From contig NZ_MVDD01000014.1 of the NCBI RefSeq assembly GCF_002843315.1, positions 1 through 64,000 on the forward strand: DNA of 64,000 nucleotides. Direction: 5' to 3'. This stretch comes from Labilibaculum filiforme. GTDB lineage: Bacteria; Bacteroidota; Bacteroidia; Bacteroidales; Marinifilaceae. Shown here one piece after another: positions 19,176-26,790 of the stretch (positions are counted from its first letter, which is position 1; each line of letters starts with the position of its first letter). The position numbers and the translations under genes are program-made. A model generated the notes under the pieces. That model saw only the letters and a program-made list of their open reading frames with translations, had not been told where the DNA came from and made no database searches.

Positions 19176-22100
19176 TTATTTCGACTTCATTTTTTGTTCC
19201 ATCGCATATTTCCCTGGGGTAACATCATATTTATCTTTGAATAATTTACTAAAATGAGTTCGACTCTTAAAGCCCGTTAAGTCGGAAATTTCGGACACTT
19301 GCATGTCTGTATTCACTAATAACTCTGCAGCTTTTTTAAGGCGATACATCTTTAATAATTCAAATGGAGTATTATCTGTTAACTGTTTCACCTTCTGATA
19401 AAATAGCGTTCGATTCAAGCACAATTCGGATGCAAAAAGATCTAAATCCAATTCTTGATTGCTCAAATTATCAGTAATTAAACCATAGAGTTTTTCCAAA
19501 AAAATAGAGTCTCCGGCACTAAGCGACTTTTTCTCAACTCCAACACGAAAATCAATCTGAAACCGTTCACGTAACATCTTACGATTCAGTAAAATTGTTT
19601 CTGCTGTTGTTATTAAATAAGTCATATTAAAAGGTTTAACAATATAGGCGTCAGCACCATTTTTAAGTCCTTCTATTTGATCTTCGACCGTTGTACATGC
19701 TGTTAAAAGAATGATCGGAATATGGCTGGTTTTCACATCCGATTTAATCTGCTTTGTCAAATCTAAACCGTTCAACTCAGGCATTAAAACATCGCTGATG
19801 ATAATATCTGGCCATTCTAACTCCATCGCGTTTAAGCATTCCAATCCATTTTCGAAAGATTTCACCTTAAATATCTTGGACAGTTCTCTTTCGATAAACA
19901 AACGCATATCGGCATTATCCTCCACCAAATAAATTACAGAATCAACAAGTTTTTCATTTATTTGATAATTTTGACTTTCCTTATTGCTGATGCTTTCGTT
20001 GTTGTTAAAATTCTTTTCAAATGCTATTATGCCTTCCAAACTACGCGAAACAACTTCCTCCTCGGCCTCTGTAACAACTGGGAGTTTAAAAGTAAAGGTT
20101 GTGCCATGTTTGTATTCACTCTCAACTGCGATTGTTCCATAGTGCATTTCCACCAATTTCTTCGAAAAAGCAAGTCCAATGCCAGAACCTCCGATGTACT
20201 CATTATTCTTTTGTTGCGATTGATAAAATCGTTCAAACACATGAGCTATATCCTTAGGGTGAATTCCTTTCCCACTATCTGCAACCGTAACTACCAAATT
20301 GTTATCTTTCTCTACCCAATAGTTTATCCGAATAAAATCGTTGACTTTAGTAAATTTGAAGGCATTACTCAATAAGTTATTCAAAATCTTCTCCAACTTA
20401 TCTTTATCTGCATTAATTACTACGGGAGGTAATTCCCCAATCAATTCTAATTGTTTGCTGGAATTTTTAGCCAAATAAGCGTATTCCAGAATCATATCTT
20501 TTATAAAAAGATCAAATCTGAAAGTACTGTAGTGAGTTTGCAATAAATTTTTATCTGCTTTTTGAAAATCATGCACTTGATCTACTAATTGCGACATTTT
20601 ATGCGATTGTCGATTGACTAGGTCAAGTCTATCCTTTAGCTCAGGATCGTGTTGAAATCTTCGCATTAAAAATTCAATTGGTCCCGAAATTAAGGTCAGT
20701 GGAGTTTTAAATTCATGAGATATATTGGAGAAAAAACGAAACTTAGCATTGGTAATCTCTTCACTTCTCTCCTTTTCTATCAATTCAATCTCAAGACTGT
20801 GCTTTAAATCTTTCATTCTTATTATTATCCTCATAATAACAATAATAAATGCCAGAACAAACACAATATAAAATACAATTGCCAAATTACTTTTCCAAAA
20901 TGGAGGTTTAATCGTAATTTTTAATCGTTTTACTTTAGTCCATTGGTCAAATGAATTTGAACCACTGTATTCAAACCAATATTCACCTGGTTGCACTCCA
21001 TTAAAATCAATATAGCACTTCTCTGATGGGACTTTAATCCAATCACTATTTAAGGGAAAAAGTCTGTATTTTATTAAATGATTTTCTGGATTCTCAAAAT
21101 GCAAGGCTGTTAACTGAATGGTAAAAACATTCTCATCGTATTTCAATTCAATTTCAGATTCTTCCCCAATTCGTTTGTTTAAAATCACCCTCCCATTAAT
21201 TGTATCCTTCGGTTCAATTAGCTTATTATTAACACTAAAGCTCCCCAATTCTACCCAAGGCATTTTTTTATTCGATATCAGTAAATCTGGATTAAAATAA
21301 CAAAAGCCTTCCTGACTGGACAAAACTACCTGACCATTTTTTAATACGCATGATGCATAATCAAACGCTTCAAATGGTAATCCATCTTCTTTTCGATAGC
21401 GACTAATACGCTCAGTTTTCAGATTAAATTTATTGAGCCCAATATTGGTTGTAATCCATAAATTTTCATCTCCATCGTAACAAATATTTTTTACCACATT
21501 ATTCGATAAGCCTTCCTTTTCCGAAAAACGAATAAAACTTGGTGCTTTATTGCTATCCTCTACCTTATAAACTCCACCTTGCTCTGTTCCAATCCATAAA
21601 TCACCATTAGGAATACGAAAAATGGAACTTACAAAATTACTCGACAATGAGCTTTCTAATGCTGAATTATTAGAGTACTGGCTAATATTTGCCTTCTCCA
21701 AACTAATATTCCCTTTGGTATCAACCCTGTACAAACCATTTGTATCCGTTCCAATCCAAATAAAATCATGTTCAGTATCAACATAAATAACACGAGTTAA
21801 ACTAAATTTATTATCATCAAAATAGGGATTAGCAATTAAGCTTTGAATATCAATAATTTCGTGCTGTTCATTTAGCTTTATTTTAAATACATTGTTTGCT
21901 CCACCAATCCAAAAATTGCCATACTTATCTTCTTCTATAGCCCTTATATCTTTCAGTTTAAAAGATCGGTTACCACCTATGCTAATCACTTTTTTTGAAC
22001 CAGAAGGAATCAACAACACCTCATCCTCCACATTGCCACTACTTATCCATATGTTTGCTTTAGAATCTTTAGACAGGAGCCCCACGCGAGGAGCTAAATC

Positions 22101-23306
22101 GTTTACTAAATTAAATGGAAGGGCTTCAAAATTTCTTGTATTTGTATTAAAAAGAGCCACGCCACCACTATTCGAAACAATGTAAACTCTTTCCTTATCC
22201 AAAGCAGTAATAGATAAAATGCCATTGGTAGCTATTCCATATTTACTATTCATTTCTGATGCATAAAAATGGAAAGGGTTTTCGTTCAACGGAAATCGAT
22301 ACAAGCCTTTTTCAAAAGTACCAATCCAACATCCACTGCTAGTATTTGAAACAACACAACTCACTCTTAGAAAAGTTGTATTTGCCTTAAATACAGACAC
22401 CTTATTTTTCTTTCTATTTTTAAATTTTTCTAAATCTTGAATGTGAATAATGCCTCTGTTTACCGTCCCTAACCACAAATTATTCAATTGATCTACCGAG
22501 AAACTAACAAATTTGTGCTCTTTTAGATAAGTTGGACTCAATTGAAAATTAAGTTCGGAACCACTATCATTTATTTTAATAATTGCGAGACCCTCTTGTT
22601 TTGAAAGCAACAACTCATTCTCCTCAATTTTTAAAATTGCGGTACTAAATAAAATCTCATCTCTTAAAATATGTTTGAAATTCTTGCTTTCAAGATTAAA
22701 TTGCAGTAACCCAACAGATGTTGAAAATAAAAAGAAAGCTTCGTTAAGCTGAAGTCCATCGTGAAACAACACATCTTCTGTAGTAATATTTTTTGATGGC
22801 AGATGTTTTGATTTAAAAGTATAATCGTCTTGAAATATAAGGACTCCTTCTTTGTCTGTTATACAAACAATATCCCCATTTTCAGACTTAATCATTTTTC
22901 GAACGATAGGACCATTTTCGCCCTTTATGGTAAAAGAATTGGAATAAATATCAGTAATCTTCTCTGTGGAATAATCGTATATAGAAACGCCCTTATCCGA
23001 TCCGATCCAAATGTTTCCATTTTTATCTTCCAATAAGGCGCGAACGCGATTACTCACCATTAATTTCTCATCGATGGTATTTCTTATAGATTTAACTTCA
23101 TAACCATTGTATCTATTTAATCCATCGTAAGTTCCTACCCATAAATAGCCTTTCGAATCTTCAAGTACCGAGGTTACTCCATTATGCGATAAACCTTCCG
23201 ATATGGTAATTTGTTGTAGGGGTTCCAATTTGCTTTGCTCAGGTGTCGCAAATACATTAATCCCCCAAAATAAAACTATAACAACAATTTGTAAGTACTT
23301 ACTCAT
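19176..23306 (-). CDS. Hybrid two-component system sensor/regulator (HTCS) of the PUL
   Basis: One-protein signal system that senses an oligosaccharide in the periplasm and activates PUL transcription. A signal peptide (ending NVFATPE) is followed by about 700 residues of Reg_prop beta-propeller blades, seen as repeats of 'GYLWVGTYDGLNRY', 'GNIWIGSDKGVSIY' and 'ENLWITTNIGLNKF'. Then come a Y_Y_Y domain (about 715-795), one membrane helix (about 808-830), a histidine kinase with H864 in ISHEFKTPLTL, an ATPase domain with NLLSNAFKFT and GGSGIGLAF, a receiver with D1172 in IISDVLMPELNG, and an AraC-type HTH at the end ('GFKSRTHFSKLFKDKYDVTPGKY' region). All key residues are intact, so it should be functional. 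It lies between the GH42-like and GH2 genes and is the only regulator in the PUL. Confidence 0.95.
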   Translation of the reverse strand: MSKYLQIVVIVLFWGINVFATPEQSKLEPLQQITISEGLSHNGVTSVLEDSKGYLWVGTYDGLNRYNGYEVKSIRNTIDEKLMVSNRVRALLEDKNGNIWIGSDKGVSIYDYSTEKITDIYSNSFTIKGENGPIVRKMIKSENGDIVCITDKEGVLIFQDDYTFKSKHLPSKNITTEDVLFHDGLQLNEAFFLFSTSVGLLQFNLESKNFKHILRDEILFSTAILKIEENELLLSKQEGLAIIKINDSGSELNFQLSPTYLKEHKFVSFSVDQLNNLWLGTVNRGIIHIQDLEKFKNRKKNKVSVFKANTTFLRVSCVVSNTSSGCWIGTFEKGLYRFPLNENPFHFYASEMNSKYGIATNGILSITALDKERVYIVSNSGGVALFNTNTRNFEALPFNLVNDLAPRVGLLSKDSKANIWISSGNVEDEVLLIPSGSKKVISIGGNRSFKLKDIRAIEEDKYGNFWIGGANNVFKIKLNEQHEIIDIQSLIANPYFDDNKFSLTRVIYVDTEHDFIWIGTDTNGLYRVDTKGNISLEKANISQYSNNSALESSLSSNFVSSIFRIPNGDLWIGTEQGGVYKVEDSNKAPSFIRFSEKEGLSNNVVKNICYDGDENLWITTNIGLNKFNLKTERISRYRKEDGLPFEAFDYASCVLKNGQVVLSSQEGFCYFNPDLLISNKKMPWVELGSFSVNNKLIEPKDTINGRVILNKRIGEESEIELKYDENVFTIQLTALHFENPENHLIKYRLFPLNSDWIKVPSEKCYIDFNGVQPGEYWFEYSGSNSFDQWTKVKRLKITIKPPFWKSNLAIVFYIVFVLAFIIVIMRIIIRMKDLKHSLEIELIEKERSEEITNAKFRFFSNISHEFKTPLTLISGPIEFLMRRFQHDPELKDRLDLVNRQSHKMSQLVDQVHDFQKADKNLLQTHYSTFRFDLFIKDMILEYAYLAKNSSKQLELIGELPPVVINADKDKLEKILNNLLSNAFKFTKVNDFIRINYWVEKDNNLVVTVADSGKGIHPKDIAHVFERFYQSQQKNNEYIGGSGIGLAFSKKLVEMHYGTIAVESEYKHGTTFTFKLPVVTEAEEEVVSRSLEGIIAFEKNFNNNESISNKESQNYQINEKLVDSVIYLVEDNADMRLFIERELSKIFKVKSFENGLECLNAMELEWPDIIISDVLMPELNGLDLTKQIKSDVKTSHIPIILLTACTTVEDQIEGLKNGADAYIVKPFNMTYLITTAETILLNRKMLRERFQIDFRVGVEKKSLSAGDSIFLEKLYGLITDNLSNQELDLDLFASELCLNRTLFYQKVKQLTDNTPFELLKMYRLKKAAELLVNTDMQVSEISDLTGFKSRTHFSKLFKDKYDVTPGKYAMEQKMKSK

Positions 23307-23397
23307 ATCATTTGCAATTTATCCTAAACACCCCAATTTACTATAAATTACTGATTTTTTTAAGGATCATCATTAAAAATCAACACAACATAAAATT

Positions 23398-23433
23398 GTT
23401 TCAAATTCTCTTTGCACAAAGAGAATTTGAAAC
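23398..23433. repeat. Perfect 17-bp inverted repeat between GH2 and HTCS
   Basis: The arms GTTTCAAATTCTCTTTG and CAAAGAGAATTTGAAAC are separated by only two bases (CA). It begins 92 bases before the HTCS start codon and ends 60 bases before the GH2 stop (23494). On the minus strand the following bases are AATTTTATG, a poor T tail, so it is either a weak terminator of the GH2 gene or a dimer-binding operator in front of the HTCS gene. Confidence 0.8.
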
Positions 23434-23493
23434 AGACAAACCACTAATCTATCCTAAACTTGATGCTTTCACACCAATACGCTTATCGTTCTT

Positions 23494-25923
23494 TTACAAT
23501 ACTGATTTTATTAAGATCCTACCTGTTTTCAATCCTTTCCCATTTACTTGCAGTTTTATTTCTCCTGCTTTAGTATCGCTTTGAACTAATACAACTAGTT
23601 TTCCACTAAATGCTTTCATTTTTGGCATATGAAATAATTCCAATGAGCTTGCATCACCATTACAAACCGCACGAAATTTACCTGCACCACTTACTTTAAT
23701 TTGAAGATCATTTATCGCAGTAGGGCAAAAATTCCCTTCTTTATCAACTATTGAAACCGTAACAAAGCATAGATCTTTACCATTTGCCTTAATTATTTTT
23801 CGATCAGCAGACAATTCCAAGTGGTGTACAGCTCCGGCTGTTTTAATTTCTTTTTCGGCAACTGCATTTCCATTATCATCAAAAGCAATTACCTTAAGGG
23901 TACCAGGCTCATATTTAACCTCGTTCCACATTAAGCGATAACGAGTTTGGTTATTTTCCTTGCTTTTCCTTTTTATACCCTTACTAATTCCATTTACAAA
24001 TAACTCAGCACTTTTGTAATTGGTATATACAAAAACGGGTGTTGTTTCTCCTTCTCTACCTTCCCAATTCCAATGCGGAAGAATGTGCAAAGTTTCATCC
24101 TCGGTATTCCAACGACTACGGTATAGGTAATATCGATCCTTAGGCAAGCCTGCCAAATCACAAATTCCAAAATAAGAACTGCGAGATGGCCACACTTTAT
24201 CGTAAGGTGTAGGTTCGCCTAAATAATCAAAACCAGTCCACACAAACTCTCCAATTACCCAGTCTTTATCATCTTGCAATACAAAATCATCATCAGGAAC
24301 ATTACTCCAATTACAGTATTCTAAATCATAAGAAGAACATTGACCATCAGGATAAATTACTCCTTTATCCATTACAACAGGAAACTTATAAATACCTCGA
24401 GAACTTACCGTTGAAGCAGTTTCCGAACCCAATAAAAATCCCTGAGGAAATTTCTCATAAGCTTCTTCGTACAAATGCACCCGATAATTCAATCCTGGAA
24501 CATCCATAATGGATCCAAATCCACTTTCCATTACCGCTTTTACCTGATCCATACCAACAGTAACCGGACGTGTTGGGTCTTCTCTGTGAAATATATCCTG
24601 TAAATATTTTGCTCGTTTTACACCAAGACTCCCATGTTGGTCGGGCACCTCATTTCCAGAACTCCACATCACAATACAAGGATGATTACGTGTTGCTCGA
24701 ACCAAATTCACCACATCTTTCTCTGCCCATTTTTTAAAATGTAAATTGTACCCATTTTCTACCTTTGGCTTGGCCCACTCGTCAAAACTTTCTGCTAAAA
24801 ACAGAAAACCCATTTCGTCGCACAAATCTAACTGCTCGTGCGATGGCATGTTATGAGCAGAGCGAATGGCATTACAACCCATGTCTTTTAATATTCTCAA
24901 TTGTCGCTTTAAAGCTGATTTGTTTACGGCCGCTCCCAAAGGTCCTAAATCATGATGCAGACAAACACCTTTGAACTTAGTCACCTTTCCATTTAACTCA
25001 AAACCTTTCTCTGCACTGTATTTAATACTGCGAATTCCAAAACGAATTTCCTGTACATCTTTTAATTGCTGATTTTGATACAGCTTTAATTCCGCAGTAT
25101 ACAAATATGGATTCTCCGTACTCCACAATTGCGGATTCTCAACAGGAATTTGTACATCAAGTTCATCATTGTATCTTTCATTAGAAGACTGAGCACCAAC
25201 TACCTCTCCATTAGCGTCTTTAATTATGGTTTCTAAATGAATATCCTCTCCTTGAACAGTAGTTTTAATCTGAACTTTTGCTCTTTTTTCTGATACAAAT
25301 GGAGTGGTAATAAAAGTTCCCCATTGTTTAAAATTCACATCCTCTTTTACAATCACCTGAACTTTTCGATAGATTCCTGCACCTGGATACCAACGAGATG
25401 CTTTGGCAGGATTTTCCAATCGAACTGCCAAGAAATTTTCTTTCCCTTCCTCTATTAAATTTGAAATATCAAAGTAGAAATAAGAATATCCATAAGGACG
25501 ACTTCCTACTTTTTGACCATTCACATATACCAGAGCATTGCTCATAGCGCCATCAAAAATCAATAAAGCCTGTTTACCCTTTTTGTATTCTGGTACTTTA
25601 AAAGTAGTACGATACCAACCTATTCCAATATGAGGCAAAGCTCCTGTGCGACCATATTTCTCACTTGCTTTTTTCTCATTATTCTGGAAGATCTGAACTG
25701 TTTGCTTATCTATTTCTTTATCAAAAGGACCATAAATTGCCCAATCGTGAGGAATAGCTACAGTTTCCCAATCGTTTGCATTAAAATCGGTATTTTCTGC
25801 ACCAATAACTTCTCCTTTTGTAAATTTCCAATTCTCCGATAAAGTTATTATCGATCGTTCTTGGGCATAAACAGTAAGTCCTACTATAAAAAGCAGAACT
25901 GTAAACGTAAATTTTATTTTCAT
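23494..25923 (-). CDS. GH2 beta-galactosidase, periplasmic
   Basis: Retaining beta-galactosidase of family 2. Signal peptide LLFIVGLTVYAQE without a lipobox, so it is probably soluble in the periplasm. Domain order is standard: sugar-binding jelly roll (about 20-190), immunoglobulin-like domain (about 195-300), TIM barrel (about 305-600) and two C-terminal beta domains. E425 in MWSSGNEVPDQ is the acid/base and E559 in VIGEFVWTGFDYLGEP the nucleophile. Bacteroidota GH2 enzymes of this length (809) usually begin with 'ITLSENWKFTKG', as here. It most likely hydrolyses the non-reducing beta-galactose of imported galactan oligosaccharides. It is read in the same direction as the HTCS gene and lies at the PUL edge nearest the tRNA genes. 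Confidence 0.9.
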   Translation of the reverse strand: MKIKFTFTVLLFIVGLTVYAQERSIITLSENWKFTKGEVIGAENTDFNANDWETVAIPHDWAIYGPFDKEIDKQTVQIFQNNEKKASEKYGRTGALPHIGIGWYRTTFKVPEYKKGKQALLIFDGAMSNALVYVNGQKVGSRPYGYSYFYFDISNLIEEGKENFLAVRLENPAKASRWYPGAGIYRKVQVIVKEDVNFKQWGTFITTPFVSEKRAKVQIKTTVQGEDIHLETIIKDANGEVVGAQSSNERYNDELDVQIPVENPQLWSTENPYLYTAELKLYQNQQLKDVQEIRFGIRSIKYSAEKGFELNGKVTKFKGVCLHHDLGPLGAAVNKSALKRQLRILKDMGCNAIRSAHNMPSHEQLDLCDEMGFLFLAESFDEWAKPKVENGYNLHFKKWAEKDVVNLVRATRNHPCIVMWSSGNEVPDQHGSLGVKRAKYLQDIFHREDPTRPVTVGMDQVKAVMESGFGSIMDVPGLNYRVHLYEEAYEKFPQGFLLGSETASTVSSRGIYKFPVVMDKGVIYPDGQCSSYDLEYCNWSNVPDDDFVLQDDKDWVIGEFVWTGFDYLGEPTPYDKVWPSRSSYFGICDLAGLPKDRYYLYRSRWNTEDETLHILPHWNWEGREGETTPVFVYTNYKSAELFVNGISKGIKRKSKENNQTRYRLMWNEVKYEPGTLKVIAFDDNGNAVAEKEIKTAGAVHHLELSADRKIIKANGKDLCFVTVSIVDKEGNFCPTAINDLQIKVSGAGKFRAVCNGDASSLELFHMPKMKAFSGKLVVLVQSDTKAGEIKLQVNGKGLKTGRILIKSVL

Positions 25924-26362
25924 CTAAACTAGGTTAATTAAGATGAGCTAAAATAAAATTATCCTAAAGCACATGCTTATCCAGGGGTAATAAAAATGTC
26001 TTTCTTAATAATTCTTACGGGAATAGGCTTTGATTAGCTATTGTTCAGCTTGTAAATATCTCCTGTTAAGAAACGCATGTCTGATATAATTTGTTCTATT
26101 TCGAAATAGTAATGAAAAGAAGCGTTGATGAGCACACGAAAAGATTTACAGTACTGAATCGAGGTATTTTTAAGCTACTTCGAAAATCGTAGTACAAATG
26201 CTTCAGCGGAATCTTTCAATGCAAAACTGAAAGCATTCAGAGCATCACTTAGAGGGGTGAGAGATATTAACTTCTTCCTTTTTAGAGTCGCTAAAATATA
26301 TGCTTAAAAAATCTTACTCCACCAAATTTTCGAATTGATCCGAAATAAGGAAATTTAGGGCA
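25924..26362. other. Non-coding stretch between PUL and tRNA genes
   Basis: No intact gene. The minus strand carries a 43-codon stop-to-stop frame (about 26188-26316) with no start codon; its conceptual peptide contains LSDALNAFSFALKDSAEAF and ends VLRFSK. It looks protein-like but I cannot name it. It may be a decayed mobile-element or gene tail, or a chance frame. The GH2 promoter must also be here. Confidence 0.4.
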
Positions 26363-26396
26363 TAAAAAAAAGACTGTTTCATTACTGAAACAGTCT
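26363..26396 (-). terminator. Terminator of the tRNA-Gly/tRNA-Leu unit
   Basis: An 11-bp stem (26371-26381 with 26386-26396) with a four-base loop; on the minus strand it is followed by eight T residues. It lies seven bases past the tRNA-Leu CCA end. Confidence 0.88.
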
Positions 26397-26402
26397 TCAT
26401 CC

Positions 26403-26489
26403 TGGTACCCGGGGCGGGACTTGAACCCGCACGGCCGTGAAGCCACTGGATTTTAAGTCCAGCGTGTCTACCAATTCCACCACCTGGGC
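26403..26489 (-). tRNA. tRNA-Leu (anticodon UAA)
   Basis: The complement folds as a long-variable-arm tRNA. The acceptor begins GCCCAGG, the D arm has GGTGGAATTGGTAGACACG, the anticodon loop CTTAAAA sits on a CTGGA/TCCAG stem, and the T arm is GCGGGTTCAAGTCCCGC. CCA is encoded at the 3' end. The acceptor stem shows G1-U72 and one A5-C68 mismatch; the rest pairs. The gene is downstream of tRNA-Gly on the same transcript. Confidence 0.93.
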
Positions 26490-26505
26490 ATCCTTACGGA
26501 TTTTG

Positions 26506-26578
26506 AGCGAGAAACGAGACTCAAACTCGCGACCCCAACCTTGGCAAGGTTGTGCTCTATCAACTGAGCTATTCTCGC
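26506..26578 (-). tRNA. tRNA-Gly (anticodon GCC)
   Basis: The complement begins GCGAGAATAGCTCAGTTG, with anticodon stem CAACC/GGTTG around TTGCCAA and T arm ending in GAGTCTC. Acceptor GCGAGAA pairs with TTCTCGC. CCA is not encoded (the next bases are CAAAA), unlike the neighbouring tRNA-Leu, so CCA addition by the nucleotidyltransferase is needed. Confidence 0.94.
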
Positions 26579-26621
26579 ATTTTGCTTTTAAAAGTGAACC
26601 GTTGTTCTCTCAATTGCGATG

Positions 26622-26652
26622 CAAATATATACGTATTTTTTGATTCTGCAAA
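26622..26652 (-). promoter_or_regulatory. Promoter of the tRNA-Gly/tRNA-Leu unit
   Basis: On the minus strand TTTG (26649-26652) is separated by exactly 19 bases from TATATTTG (26622-26629). This is the Bacteroidota primary sigma factor consensus. The start of transcription would fall about 38 bases before tRNA-Gly. Confidence 0.8.
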
Positions 26653-26692
26653 AGAAAAAAACTATTTGCTTCATTTTTTTTTGAGCTTCCGA

Positions 26693-26757
26693 AAAGGCTC
26701 ATCAAGAATCCTGAATATGACTCCTTGAAATTCAGGTAGTCTGCATGAAAAGCCTTT
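26693..26757. repeat. Nested inverted repeats downstream of mutS
   Basis: An outer pair, AAAGGCT (26693-26699) with AGCCTTT (26751-26757), encloses an inner pair, CCTGAAT (26710-26716) with ATTCAGG (26730-26736). It follows a T-rich run just past the mutS stop on the minus strand. It could be a 3' UTR structure or part of termination; no known RNA family is recognised. Confidence 0.5.
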
Positions 26758-26790
26758 GTATATGGGACACTCACTTTTTTTTATTTTTTT

